Source: Kribbella sandramycini
Lineage (GTDB): Bacteria; Actinomycetota; Actinomycetes; Propionibacteriales; Kribbellaceae
Length of the DNA stretch: 64,000 nt
Direction of reading: 5' to 3'
Assembly: GCF_013131805.1 (NCBI RefSeq)
Contig: NZ_JABJRC010000010.1
Location: forward strand, 62,001-126,000
The notes below the pieces were generated by a model. That model was not told the origin of the DNA. It made no database searches and saw only the letters and a list, made by a program, of their open reading frames with translations. Positions 7,188 to 16,092 of the stretch are shown here, one piece after another. Position 1 is the first letter of the stretch. Each line of letters begins with the position of its first letter. Both the position numbers and the translations under genes were made by a program.

Positions 7188-8006
7188 ATGAGCGCCGAGC
7201 GCCGCTATCTGCAGGAACTGATCATCGCTGAGCTGGGGGTGCCGGCGGGGTTCGATGCGGCGGTTGAGGCCGAGCGGCGGGTGGAGTTCCTCGCTGACAA
7301 GCTGCGGACGTCGGGGGCGACGTCGTACGTGCTCGGGATCAGTGGCGGGGTCGACTCTGCGACGGCTGGGCGGTTGTGTCAGCTCGCGGTGGAGCGGGTG
7401 CGTGGTGAGGGTGGCCAGGCGACGTTCGTGGCGATGCGGCTGCCGTACGGCGTCCAGGCGGATGAGGCGGATGCGCAGCGGTCGCTGGAGTTCATCAAGC
7501 CGGACGAGACGCTTGTGGTGGATGTGAAGCCGGCGACGGACGCGATGGTCGAGTCGGTGCGGCACGCTGGTCTGGGGGAGCGCGAGGACTTCCACGTCGG
7601 CAACATCAAGGCCCGCCAGCGGATGGTGGCTCAGTACGTCGTTGCGGGCGCACGTGGCGGTCTGGTGGTCGGGACGGACCATGCTGCCGAGGCTGTGATG
7701 GGCTTTTACACCAAGTACGGCGACGGGGCGTGCGATCTGACGCCGCTGTCGGGGCTGAGCAAGCGTCGGGTCCGTGAGGTCGGCGCACACCTCGGTGCGG
7801 CGCCGGAGATCACCGGAAAGGTGCCTACGGCCGATCTGGAGACCAACAACCCCGGTGTGCCCGATGAGGCCGTTCTGGGCGTTACGTACGACGAGATCGA
7901 CGACTTCCTCGAGGGCCGCGAGGTGAGCGACGAGGCGGCGTCGAAGATCATCGCGACGCACCGGCGTACCGCTCACAAGCGCGTCATGCCGTACGCCGTC
8001 GACTAG
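7188..8006 (+). CDS. nadE: Ammonia-dependent NAD+ synthetase
   Basis: 272 residues. It converts nicotinate adenine dinucleotide, ATP and ammonia to NAD+, the last step of NAD synthesis, in the cytosol. It has the PP-loop ATP-pyrophosphatase motif GISGGVDSATAGRL, NIKARQRM, GTDHAAEAVMGFYTKYGDG and KVPTADLE, all hallmarks of NadE. There is no N-terminal nitrilase domain, so it is the ammonia-dependent form. ATG 7188 is preceded by GGGGAGG (about 7178-7184); an upstream in-frame start lacks this. It follows the SRP RNA by 50 bases and its 3' end overlaps a convergent gene by 4 bp. Confidence 0.93.
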   Translation: MSAERRYLQELIIAELGVPAGFDAAVEAERRVEFLADKLRTSGATSYVLGISGGVDSATAGRLCQLAVERVRGEGGQATFVAMRLPYGVQADEADAQRSLEFIKPDETLVVDVKPATDAMVESVRHAGLGEREDFHVGNIKARQRMVAQYVVAGARGGLVVGTDHAAEAVMGFYTKYGDGACDLTPLSGLSKRRVREVGAHLGAAPEITGKVPTADLETNNPGVPDEAVLGVTYDEIDDFLEGREVSDEAASKIIATHRRTAHKRVMPYAVD

Positions 8007-8401
8007 GAGCTGTGGCTGAGCTGCCGGACGCGGTTCGCGAGGCGGGCCAGCCGGATGGTGGCGATGTTGCGGTAGGCGGGGCGGAGGACTGTCGCCAGCG
8101 GACCGGTCTGCTCGAAGGTGTGGGTGACCTGGCTCTCGGGCCCGATGCTCCAGACGCCGACCTCGCGGAAGCCGGGCACCTGCCAGGTGATCTCGATCCG
8201 GTCGGTTTCGACGGCGGTGTACTGCAGTTCGCCGGTCAGCCCCGGGCGGACGCGCAGCGCGTACCGACTGCCCTGCTCAGCGGCGGCCGGGCCGTCGATG
8301 GTGAGGAACGCCTCGTTCCACTCCGGCAGCGTGAGGGCGTCGAGCAGGATGTGCCTGATCGCGGATGGGCCGGTGGGGATGGTGTCGGTGGCTTGCTCCA
8401 T
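8003..8401 (-). CDS. SRPBCC-fold (polyketide cyclase/START-like) protein
   Basis: 132 residues. The pattern ALTLPEWNEAFLTIDGP near the N-terminus, followed by strands carrying ITWQVPGF and VTHTFEQTGP and a long C-terminal helix, is that of SRPBCC/START-like hydrophobic-ligand proteins. It lies 2 bases downstream of the MarR-type regulator on the same strand, so the two are probably one transcript. Ligand unknown. The 3' end overlaps nadE by 4 bp. Confidence 0.75.
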   Translation of the reverse strand: MEQATDTIPTGPSAIRHILLDALTLPEWNEAFLTIDGPAAAEQGSRYALRVRPGLTGELQYTAVETDRIEITWQVPGFREVGVWSIGPESQVTHTFEQTGPLATVLRPAYRNIATIRLARLANRVRQLSHSS

Positions 8402-8403
8402 GG

Positions 8404-8883
8404 CTATCTCTCCTGGGCGAGTTCGTGGGCGTGGCCGCGGCGGCGGGCCAGAGCCGCTCCGGCCGGGAAGCCGTCGGCGACGGCGCGGAGTGTCGCGATG
8501 GTTTCGCCGAGCGGGCGGTCGGCGACCAGGCCGTCGATCGCCCGGTGCAGCCGGTTCTCCGCGGTGACGACGCGCCGGTGCAGCGCGCGGCCGCGCGCGG
8601 TCAGGCTGAGCGCGAGGTAGCGCCGGTCGACCTTGTCGACGCTGCGCTGCACCAGACCCTGCGCGACGAGCCGGTCGACCAGGCGGCTCGGGCTGTTACC
8701 TGTCTCACAGACCAGCAGGCCGCCCAACGCGTTCAGCGTGAGCGGGCCGTGGTCTCGCAGTACGCGCAGAACTTCGGCCTGGGAGGGCGTGATGCCCAAC
8801 GGGCGCAGCTCTGCGGCGAGCAGCCGGTTGCCTTCGCGCTGGATCGCCAGCACGAGATAACGCAGCTCCTCCAGCATCTGCAT
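8404..8883 (-). CDS. MarR family transcriptional regulator
   Basis: 159 residues. The winged helix-turn-helix is evident: LGITPSQAEVLRVLRDHGPL, then LNALGGLLVCETGNSPSRLV and VDKVDRRYLALSLTARGRAL (wing with the conserved D-R). Long helices at both ends form the MarR dimer interface. ATG 8883 is the first Met compatible with the family length; no strong ribosome site precedes it, so the transcript may be nearly leaderless. It is divergent from an acyl-CoA ligase gene, with an imperfect palindrome in the 140-bp gap, and forms an operon with the SRPBCC protein. Autorepression and control of the ligase are inferred. Confidence 0.88.
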   Translation of the reverse strand: MQMLEELRYLVLAIQREGNRLLAAELRPLGITPSQAEVLRVLRDHGPLTLNALGGLLVCETGNSPSRLVDRLVAQGLVQRSVDKVDRRYLALSLTARGRALHRRVVTAENRLHRAIDGLVADRPLGETIATLRAVADGFPAGAALARRRGHAHELAQER

Positions 8884-8895
8884 GGGTAATAGATT

Positions 8896-8915
8896 ACACG
8901 ACACGTATGTCATGT
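8896..8915. promoter_or_regulatory. Imperfect palindrome between marR-type gene and ligase (candidate MarR operator)
   Basis: ACACGACA, spacer CGTA, then TGTCATGT: half-sites match in 7 of 8 positions. It sits just upstream of the MarR start, where an autoregulatory site is expected. Binding is inferred. Confidence 0.45.
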
Positions 8916-9023
8916 CATCTGTTTCGGAGCGTGCCGCGCGGTGCTGAAAGGTCCGAAAAAGTGCCGGAGAAAGTCCGGCTGAGGTCATGGTCAAGGCGAC
9001 ACCGCGACTGGCACAGTGTCTGC

Positions 9024-10649
9024 ATGAAGGGTCTGATGCAGGACTACCAGCTGTCCCTGGACAACATCTTCCGCCGGGCCGAGCAGTTCTACCCGGACCG
9101 GACGGTCCACACCGGCGGGCCGGCGCCGATCACCATGACGTACGGCGAGTGGGCCGCGCGGACCAGACGTCTGGGCGGCGTCCTGGATACGCTCGGGATC
9201 ACCTCCGACGGCCGCGTCGGCACCTTCGCGTGGAACTCGGGGCGCCACCTCGAGCTCTACTTCGCGGCGCCGTGCACCGGCCGCGTGCTGCACACGCTGA
9301 ACATCAGACTTTTCCCCGACCAGATCGTCTACATCGCCAATCACGCCGAGGACGAGGTCGTCTTCGTCGACCGATCGTTGCTCGGGCTCTTCCTGCCGTT
9401 GCTCGATCGGCTCCCGGTGCTGAAACACGTCGTCGTGATGGACGACCTGCCGCCGGGCGCGCCGGGCGTCGAGGTGCCGAACGACCCGCGGTTCCACGAC
9501 TACGAGGAGCTGCTGGCCGCCGCGGAGCCGGTCGAGTTCCACGTCGCGGACGAGAACCAGGCTGCCGCCATGTGTTACACGAGCGGTACGACGGGGAATC
9601 CGAAGGGCGTCGTGTATTCGCACCGCTCGACCTGGCTGCACTCGATCGGCGTCCTGACGAACTCCGCGATCGGGCTGGCCGAGACCGACACCGTGATGCC
9701 GGTGGTGCCGATGTTCCACGCGAATGCGTGGGGTCTGGCGCATGCCTCGCCGATGGCCGGCGCGAGCCTGGTCTTCCCGGGGCCTGACATGAGCCCGCAG
9801 GGGATCCTGAAACTGCTGCAGGAGCAGGAGGTCACGCTCACCGCGGGGGTGCCGACGATCTGGCAGGGGCTGCTCCCGCTGCTGGACGGGGTGGAGCTGC
9901 CCAAGCTACGGCGGATCCCCTGTGGTGGTTCGGCCGTGCCGGCGGCCCTCTCGGAGGCCTTCCGGGAGAAGCTCGGCAAGCCGATCCTGCAGGCGTGGGG
10001 GATGACCGAGACCAGCCCGGTCGCCACCGCCGCCCACGTCCCGCCGCGGCACGCGGATCTCCCTGAGGAGGAGAAGGCGAAGCTCCGCGCTCGGCAGGGT
10101 GTGCCGCTGCCCGGCGTCGAGGTTCGGATCGTCGAGCCGGGCTCGATCACCGAGCTCCCGTGGGACGACGAAGCCACCGGCGAGCTGCAGGTTCGCGGGC
10201 CGTGGATCGCCGCTGAGTACTACCGCCCGGACGAGGGTGTGCAGCTCAGCACCGAAGACGGCTGGATGAAGACCGGCGACGTCGCCGCGATCGATCAGTT
10301 CGGCTCGGTCCGCCTCGTCGACCGCACCAAGGATCTGGTCAAATCCGGCGGCGAATGGATCAGCTCGGTCGAGCTCGAGAACCTCCTGATGGCCCACCCT
10401 GACGTCAAGGAGGCCGCCGTCATCGGCGTCCCCCATCCCAAGTGGGACGAGCGGCCGCTCGCCTGCATCGTCGTCCAGGAAGGCTCCAGCGTCACCCCCG
10501 AGCAGATCCTCGCCTACCTCGAACCGCAGGTCGCCAAATGGTGGCTCCCTGACGCCGTCGAGTTCATCGACGAAGTCCCCAAAACCTCCGTCGGCAAGTT
10601 CTCCAAGAAAGACCTCCGAACCCGCTTCGCCAACTACCACCTGGAGTGA
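9024..10649 (+). CDS. AMP-binding long-chain/medium-chain fatty acyl-CoA ligase
   Basis: 541 residues. It activates a carboxylic acid with ATP to an acyl-adenylate, then a CoA thioester. Signature motifs are the P-loop YTSGTTGNPKGVVYSH, the aromatic A4-type MFHANAWGL, QAWGMTETSP, DGWMKTGDVA (Asp binding ribose), RTKDLVKSGGEWIS hinge and a C-terminal SVGKFSKKDLR with the catalytic Lys. It most resembles the FadD/medium-chain ligase clade (about 540 residues). An open frame extends upstream, but ATG 9024 gives the usual N-terminus. Divergent from the MarR gene, which probably responds to a related lipid or aromatic acid. Substrate chain not determinable. Confidence 0.92.
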   Translation: MKGLMQDYQLSLDNIFRRAEQFYPDRTVHTGGPAPITMTYGEWAARTRRLGGVLDTLGITSDGRVGTFAWNSGRHLELYFAAPCTGRVLHTLNIRLFPDQIVYIANHAEDEVVFVDRSLLGLFLPLLDRLPVLKHVVVMDDLPPGAPGVEVPNDPRFHDYEELLAAAEPVEFHVADENQAAAMCYTSGTTGNPKGVVYSHRSTWLHSIGVLTNSAIGLAETDTVMPVVPMFHANAWGLAHASPMAGASLVFPGPDMSPQGILKLLQEQEVTLTAGVPTIWQGLLPLLDGVELPKLRRIPCGGSAVPAALSEAFREKLGKPILQAWGMTETSPVATAAHVPPRHADLPEEEKAKLRARQGVPLPGVEVRIVEPGSITELPWDDEATGELQVRGPWIAAEYYRPDEGVQLSTEDGWMKTGDVAAIDQFGSVRLVDRTKDLVKSGGEWISSVELENLLMAHPDVKEAAVIGVPHPKWDERPLACIVVQEGSSVTPEQILAYLEPQVAKWWLPDAVEFIDEVPKTSVGKFSKKDLRTRFANYHLE

Positions 10650-10656
10650 GCGCGCT

Positions 10657-10674
10657 CTCGGCCTCCGGGCCGAG
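10657..10674 (+). terminator. Hairpin terminator after the acyl-CoA ligase
   Basis: CTCGGCC (10657-10663) pairs with GGCCGAG (10668-10674) around a 4-base loop, 8 bases after the ligase stop. There is no clear T-run, as is common in high-GC actinobacteria. The rest of the gap to 10942 shows no gene. Confidence 0.5.
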
Positions 10675-10942
10675 GCCTGGCGCGCTGAACCGCTGCGCCA
10701 GGTCGTCGGCCCGGGGTAGCCGCAGTGTTGGCGGTCCGTGACGTCGGCTGTTGGTGGGTGATCGACGGTCGGCGTAGGTAGTTGCTGTAAGCAACCTGAC
10801 GCATCAGCAAGCTGCTGACCTGAGGTTTGGTGCTGCTGGCAACTGTCCGGGTGCAAGGACTGCGCACTTTCGCCTCTGCTCACGTCTCGCGGCCGTCTCG
10901 CGCGGGGCTACGGCAACCCTTCTCCGCTGCCTGCTGGATCTG

Positions 10943-12169
10943 TCAGGCGGGAAGGAGTTGGGGTTGGTCGGTGGCGTCTCGGACGGAGTTGATGATGCGG
11001 GTTACCTGGTGTTCGTCTTCGCGGGTTCGGAGGCCCCAGAGGGTTCGGTAGGGGTGGGCTTGGGCGTAGGCGTGGAGTTGGGTGTGGATGGCGCGTTCGA
11101 GGTCGTCCAGGGCGGCGTCTCGCCACCGGAAGGGGAGGAGCGCGGTGGGGTGGATCGCGATGAGGGTGGTGAGGAGGGGTTCTTGGATGGCCAGGTTGGC
11201 GGCGAGTTCGGCGCGGGTGGTGCGGGCTTCGGATTGGGCCAGTTTGTCGGCGGCGGTGTGGGGTGTGGTTTGGCGGCCTTCGAGTTCGGCGAGGTAGACG
11301 GATTCGGCGGCGACGATGTTGCGGGCGCGGCCGAGGGTGTCAGTGGCGAGGGCGGCGCGGCGGTCTTCGTCGGCGATGTCGAGTCCGATCAGGGTGGCTC
11401 CGCCGACGAGGGAGACGACCAGGGCGGCCTGGGCTCCGGCGACGGCGATGGCTTCGGCCTTCAGGGTGGCGGCGTAGCGCTTCGCAAGGTATGTCACCGC
11501 GGTGCGCGGGTCGATGGAGATTTCTCCGGAGAACTCGGCGGTTCCCTTCATCGCGAAGTGGTCAGTGGCGAGTTCGAACTTGCGGGAGAGCACCCCGGTG
11601 ATTGCCGGTGAGGAGACGGAGGGGCTGTTGGTTTTCATGTCGTAGCTGAACTTCCAGGGGGCGAACTCGAGTCGTAGCGAGTAGTCCTCCCAGAAGGAGT
11701 ACGAGATCTCGGCTGTCGGGGTGACGCCGGCCGGGTTGGCGTCGAGGCTGCCCTTGACCTTCAGGTCTTCGCTGAGCTTGTGTTCGAGTTCGCCTTTGGC
11801 GAGGCTCAGGTTGAGCTTGTCCTTCTCGAACTTGAAACCGGTGCCTGTCCCGGTGGCGGTCGTGTCGCCGGAGCCGGATTTCGCGCTCACGTCGCCCTTG
11901 TAGGTGAGCTTCGGCTTGAACTTCACACCCGGCACGATCTCGATGTCCTTCGCCGGCGGCAGATTCCACTGCACCGTCACCGGCTTGTACTGCTCGGCGA
12001 CGCCCTGGAAATGCGAGGCGAGTGCCTCGTTCCCAGCCGCCTCGCCGACCCGCGCGACCTGCTGGTGAGCCGAAGACATCGCGGCGTCCGGGGAAGGACC
12101 GCCCGCGCTGCGGGTGATCGGTTCGCTGCGGTTCGGGAGTGCCTTCGATTGCAGGCCCGGTTCGTCCAC
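10943..12169 (-). CDS. Unrecognised protein with an N-terminal AAGN motif; possible injection-system-type cargo
   Basis: 408 residues that I cannot assign to a named family. Residues 30-60 read AHQQVARVGEAAGNEALASH. This resembles the '(L)QR.AGN.A(V/T)' helix at the start of many actinobacterial DUF4157-type proteins linked to extracellular contractile injection systems. Residues 60-230 are rich in alternating short strands (KFKPKLTYKGDVSAKSG, then repeated KGxL/ExxxS segments), suggesting a beta-sheet or barrel-like domain. Around 240-265 is a hydrophobic segment (AIAVAGAQAALVVSLVGGAT) that could be a membrane helix. The C-terminal 140 residues are helical. No signal peptide. Flanking genes give no functional context, and no injection-system structural genes are in the window. 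Confidence 0.6.
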   Translation of the reverse strand: MDEPGLQSKALPNRSEPITRSAGGPSPDAAMSSAHQQVARVGEAAGNEALASHFQGVAEQYKPVTVQWNLPPAKDIEIVPGVKFKPKLTYKGDVSAKSGSGDTTATGTGTGFKFEKDKLNLSLAKGELEHKLSEDLKVKGSLDANPAGVTPTAEISYSFWEDYSLRLEFAPWKFSYDMKTNSPSVSSPAITGVLSRKFELATDHFAMKGTAEFSGEISIDPRTAVTYLAKRYAATLKAEAIAVAGAQAALVVSLVGGATLIGLDIADEDRRAALATDTLGRARNIVAAESVYLAELEGRQTTPHTAADKLAQSEARTTRAELAANLAIQEPLLTTLIAIHPTALLPFRWRDAALDDLERAIHTQLHAYAQAHPYRTLWGLRTREDEHQVTRIINSVRDATDQPQLLPA

Positions 12170-12261
12170 GCCGCCAGTCTGTGTCCGCGCGCGCCGTCGT
12201 CGCCATGGCAGAAGGGCCGTTGGGGACGACGAGCGCGCTTCCTGATCGGGCAGCCGGTCGT

Positions 12262-13077
12262 TCAGTCGAAGGGGACGCCGAAGTGGCGGTGCAGGTGGGC
12301 GAGGGTGGCATTGACGAAGTCGGTGGGCCAGGTGACACCGGTCTGTTTGGCGAGAGCCTGGCCGCGGCGGAGGACTTCGCGGGAGATGTATTGGTTTGCG
12401 GCAATCAGATCGGCGGGGTCCGTGCCGGCGGTCGGGATGTGCTCGAGGGCTGTTCGTTGTTCGGTACTCAGGAGCGCGTTGAGGTGTTTGGCGCCCGTCG
12501 TACGGCGGACTCCGCGCTCGGCGAGCATCAGCCGGATCAGCAGGTCACGGACGGCGCTGAGGCCCTGGTTGGCGACGATCCGCTCGTCGCGGCCTAGGGC
12601 TGTGACGAGGTTGCCGAGAAAGTAGAGGAAGAGGGGGACCACGCCGTCGGGCCAGTAGGGCGGTCCGGGTTGGCCGTGTTGGCGGGGCTGGTCGCCGTCG
12701 GGGAACAGAGCGCCGTCCCGGTCGTAGAGGACGCGGACGCCGTCGTACTGGAAGCGGTCGAAGGAGCTCAGTGCGTGGGCGATCAGGTCGATGTGCAACC
12801 AGTCGGCGGTGATGCCGAGGCCGCCCACGAGCCCGGGGAGGCGGTCGCTGAAGACGGTGGGGCCGGCGAGTTGCCGGAGTACGTCGCCCCAATGGGCCTC
12901 GAACCAGCCGATGCTCTCGTCGGTGACGACCAGATGCAGGTCGAGATCGCTGAAGCGATCGGCCTCGCCGGAGCCGTAGCTGCCGATCAGGTAGGCGGCG
13001 AGAATCCGGGGGTCGGCCGGGAGTTGATCGCGGGCGCGCTGGATCATCAAGTCGTACCGCGGGTCGCCGTTCCCCAT
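12262..13077 (-). CDS. Nucleotidyltransferase-fold protein
   Basis: 271 residues. The active-site motif of the Pol-beta-type nucleotidyltransferase superfamily is intact: GSYGSGEADRFSDLDLHLV, i.e. Gly-Ser followed about ten residues later by Asp-x-Asp. The C-terminal half is helical (GLSAVRDLLIRLMLAERGV), as in aminoglycoside-type and other small-molecule nucleotidyltransferases. The substrate is not recognisable; a stand-alone adenylyltransferase or toxin-like enzyme is possible, but no partner antitoxin is seen. It is divergent from dnaX, with 77 bases between starts. Confidence 0.8.
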   Translation of the reverse strand: MGNGDPRYDLMIQRARDQLPADPRILAAYLIGSYGSGEADRFSDLDLHLVVTDESIGWFEAHWGDVLRQLAGPTVFSDRLPGLVGGLGITADWLHIDLIAHALSSFDRFQYDGVRVLYDRDGALFPDGDQPRQHGQPGPPYWPDGVVPLFLYFLGNLVTALGRDERIVANQGLSAVRDLLIRLMLAERGVRRTTGAKHLNALLSTEQRTALEHIPTAGTDPADLIAANQYISREVLRRGQALAKQTGVTWPTDFVNATLAHLHRHFGVPFD

Positions 13078-13154
13078 TCGGTCAGCCTAAGGCGCGCGGC
13101 GGGGTGGGTCGGGCGGAGATGGTTTTGTCGGTTGGCGGCGCTAGGGTTGCGGGC

Positions 13155-15977
13155 GTGGAAGCACCCCTTGCGTTGTATCGCCGGTATCGCCCGGAGACGT
13201 TCGCCGAAGTTATCGGGCAGGATCACGTCACGGCGCCGCTGCGGAATGCGCTGAGCAACAATCGGGTGAACCACGCCTATTTGTTCTCTGGGCCGCGTGG
13301 CTGCGGTAAGACGACCAGCGCGCGGATCCTGGCGCGGGCGATCAACTGTGAGAAGGGTCCGATCGCCGAGCCGTGCGGGGTCTGCAAGTCATGTACTGAT
13401 CTGGCTCGTGGCGGGCCGGGGAGTATCGACGTGATCGAGATCGACGCCGCGTCACACGGTGGTGTCGACGACGCGCGTGATCTGCGCGAGCGGGCGTTCT
13501 TCGCGCCGGTCGAGAGTCGCTACAAGATCTACATCATCGACGAGGCGCACATGGTGACCACGCAGGGCTTCAACGCCCTGCTGAAACTGGTCGAGGAGCC
13601 GCCGCCGCATCTGAAGTTCATCTTCGCGACGACCGAGCCCGACAAGGTGATCGGGACGATCCGCTCCCGGACGCATCACTATCCGTTCCGGTTGGTTCCG
13701 CCGAAGGCGCTCGGGGACTACATGGCGACGCTGTGTCAGGCGGAGGGCGTTGCGATCGAGTCGGCCGCGCTGCCGCTGGTCGTGCGCGCCGGCGCGGGGT
13801 CGGTGCGGGATTCGTTGAGCGTGCTGGATCAGCTGATCGGCGGTGCGGGGCCGGAGGGCGTCACGTACGAGTTGGCCGTCGCGCTGCTCGGGTTCACGCC
13901 GGATTCGCTGCTCGACGCGTGTGTCGACGGGTTCGCGGCGCATGACAGCCGGGCGGTGTTCGAGACGGTCGAGAAGGTCATCGAGACCGGGCAGGATCCG
14001 AAGCGGTTCGCTGAGGATCTGCTGCGGCGGTTGCGTGATCTGGTGATTCTGTCGGCGGTGCCGAATGCTGTTGCGTCCGGGTTGATCGAGGCCGCTGAGG
14101 ACCAGGGGCAGCGGTTGCAGACGCAGGCGGCGGGGATCGGGGCCGCTGAGCTGACTCGGGCGGCGGACATTGTCGCTGCCGGGCTGTTGGAGATGCGGGG
14201 CGCGACTGCGCCTCGGCTGCAGCTGGAGCTGATCTGCGCGAAGGTGCTGCTGCCGGGGGCGGATGATTCGACGAACGGGATTCAGGCTCGCCTGGACCGG
14301 ATGGAGCGTCGGCTCGCGATCGCCGGTGCGCCGGAGTCGGGGGCGGCGTACGCGCCGGTGCCGGGGGCTCCGGCGCCCGATGCGGCGTCGAGTCGCGCGG
14401 CCGCGCGGGCTGCCGCTGGGGCTGGGACGGCGGCAGGAGCTGGTACGGCGGCGCCCGATGGCGCGGCTGCCGCGGTGGCTGACGGTGGGGCTGCGGTGAG
14501 CGGTGGTGCGGTTGGCGATGGTTCTGGGGTGAATGCGGCCGGTGGGGCTGCGGACGTTGCTGGGCAGGGTCACGGCGGCGGTGCGGGTGCTGCCGAGGTG
14601 GCTGGTGGTCTGGCGGTTGCAGGTGAGTCTGACGGCGTGAGCGGTGCTGCAGCTGGCGGTACGGCGGGCGGTGGCGGGGCAGCTGGTGGTACGGCGAGCG
14701 GCGGCAGTGCGACCGGTGGCGGGGCGGCGAGCGGCGGTGTGGCGGCTGGCAGTGCGACGGCCGGTGGTACGGCGGGTGGCGGTGCGACCGGTGGTGGGGC
14801 GGCGACTGGTGGTGCGGCGGCTGGGGGGAGTCGGCAGGGGGCTTGGGGGGATGAGCCTGCGGGGGGTGGGGCTCCGGAACCTGCGGGTGGTGGGGTCGTT
14901 GCGGGTGGCGGCGGTTCGGGTGCGGGTGGGGTTAGTGCGCCGGTGGGGTCGCCTTCGGCGGGGGCGGTTGGGTTGGGGGATGTGCGGCGGTTGTGGCCGC
15001 AGGTTCTGGAGGCTGTGAAGACCAAGCGGCGGTTCGCTTGGATCATGTTGAGCCAGAACGCGCAGGTCATTGCTGTTGATGATCAGACGTTGACGTTGGG
15101 ATTGGTGAACGCGGGGGCTCGGGAGAGCTTCGCGCGGTCCGGTAGTGATGAGATCTTGCGGCAGGCGATGATCGACACGATCGGGCTGAATCGGCGGATC
15201 GAGGCTGTGGTGGATCCGTCTGCGGATCCCGGGGCCGGCGGTGGCTCGGGTGGTGGGCCGGCGCGTGGCGGTGGCCCGCAGAGCGGTCCCGCAAGTGGCC
15301 CCCAGGGCGGTGGTCTGCACGGTGGTGGTTCCCAGGGCGGGCCGGTTGGTGGTGCTGAGAGTGGTGGGCCGCAGGGTGCAACGGTCGGTGGTGCCGAGAG
15401 TGGTGGTTCACCGGGTGGGGCGATTGGTGGTCCCGAGGGTGGGCTGCAGGGTGGCGGTATGCCGGGCGGTTCCCCGGGAGTGGGTGAGTCGACGGCGGCG
15501 AGTGGCGCGGTCGGCGGTGGGGGTGTGGCTGCGGCGGCCGTGAGTGCTGGGCCGAGCGGCGGTGGCCGGGGTGTGGCTGTTGGTGGGGGCGACGGCGCGC
15601 GGACGGGGTCTTGGGGGGATGAGGCGGGCGCGGTTGCGTTGCAGGAGCCGCCGGAGTCGGAGTACGACGTACCGCCGGAGCAGGATCCGTGGGAGGCAGG
15701 TGGGGCTGCGCGGGCTGCGGCTGTGCAGGAGGCGCCGGTGAAGGAGCCTGCTCAGCCGGCGGGGAGTAAGCGGCGGGCTGCTGAGGCGGCTGTTGCGGCC
15801 GAGCAGGCGGCGCGGACGGCGGCTGCCCCGGTGACGCCGGAGGTGCCGTTGACTCCGGAGCAGGAGGCGGACGCGATCGGCGAGGACGACATCGTGCTCG
15901 AAGAGGACTCGCGGTCGCATACCGATCTGCTGCGCGAGACGCTCGGGGCGCAGATCATCAACGAAGAACCCAACTGA
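13155..15977 (+). CDS. dnaX: DNA polymerase III subunits gamma and tau, with very long Gly/Ala-rich linkers
   Basis: 940 residues; the clamp-loader motor of the replicase. The AAA+ domain is clear: ALYRRYRPETFAEVIGQDHV, Walker A GPRGCGKTT (residues 46-54), a four-Cys zinc module around CEKGPIAEPCGVCKSC, Walker B/DEAH IIDEAHMVT, and a sensor-1/Arg-finger region TIRSRTHHYPFRLVPP. The oligomerisation domain ends near residue 400. Residues about 412-600 and 693-815 are low-complexity Gly/Ala(/Ser/Pro) linkers flanking a conserved block (VRRLWPQVLEAVKTKRRFAW) that resembles tau domain IV. The C-terminal 40 residues are acidic. GTG 13155 is chosen because it gives the standard N-terminus. No A-rich slippery site for a -1 shift is visible, so gamma, if made, must arise otherwise. 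Confidence 0.93.
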   Translation: MEAPLALYRRYRPETFAEVIGQDHVTAPLRNALSNNRVNHAYLFSGPRGCGKTTSARILARAINCEKGPIAEPCGVCKSCTDLARGGPGSIDVIEIDAASHGGVDDARDLRERAFFAPVESRYKIYIIDEAHMVTTQGFNALLKLVEEPPPHLKFIFATTEPDKVIGTIRSRTHHYPFRLVPPKALGDYMATLCQAEGVAIESAALPLVVRAGAGSVRDSLSVLDQLIGGAGPEGVTYELAVALLGFTPDSLLDACVDGFAAHDSRAVFETVEKVIETGQDPKRFAEDLLRRLRDLVILSAVPNAVASGLIEAAEDQGQRLQTQAAGIGAAELTRAADIVAAGLLEMRGATAPRLQLELICAKVLLPGADDSTNGIQARLDRMERRLAIAGAPESGAAYAPVPGAPAPDAASSRAAARAAAGAGTAAGAGTAAPDGAAAAVADGGAAVSGGAVGDGSGVNAAGGAADVAGQGHGGGAGAAEVAGGLAVAGESDGVSGAAAGGTAGGGGAAGGTASGGSATGGGAASGGVAAGSATAGGTAGGGATGGGAATGGAAAGGSRQGAWGDEPAGGGAPEPAGGGVVAGGGGSGAGGVSAPVGSPSAGAVGLGDVRRLWPQVLEAVKTKRRFAWIMLSQNAQVIAVDDQTLTLGLVNAGARESFARSGSDEILRQAMIDTIGLNRRIEAVVDPSADPGAGGGSGGGPARGGGPQSGPASGPQGGGLHGGGSQGGPVGGAESGGPQGATVGGAESGGSPGGAIGGPEGGLQGGGMPGGSPGVGESTAASGAVGGGGVAAAAVSAGPSGGGRGVAVGGGDGARTGSWGDEAGAVALQEPPESEYDVPPEQDPWEAGGAARAAAVQEAPVKEPAQPAGSKRRAAEAAVAAEQAARTAAAPVTPEVPLTPEQEADAIGEDDIVLEEDSRSHTDLLRETLGAQIINEEPN

Positions 15978-16092
15978 CCCACACCACCGAAACCTGCGGG
16001 CTGACAGCTCCGCAGGTGAGTTGTCGTGCGCGCGTGCAGTGCGAGTGGGTACAGGGCCTGCGGGTCTCGCTGGGTTCGGTGAGGAGTTGGGT

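Noticed and set aside
13452..15320. 622-codon frame antisense to dnaX
   Set aside because: A mirror of the GC-rich Gly/Ala coding region; Arg/Thr/Pro-rich product without domains.
13155..15977. Programmed -1 frameshift in dnaX to make gamma
   Set aside because: No A-rich slippery heptamer or fitting stem was found; full tau-type frame is continuous.
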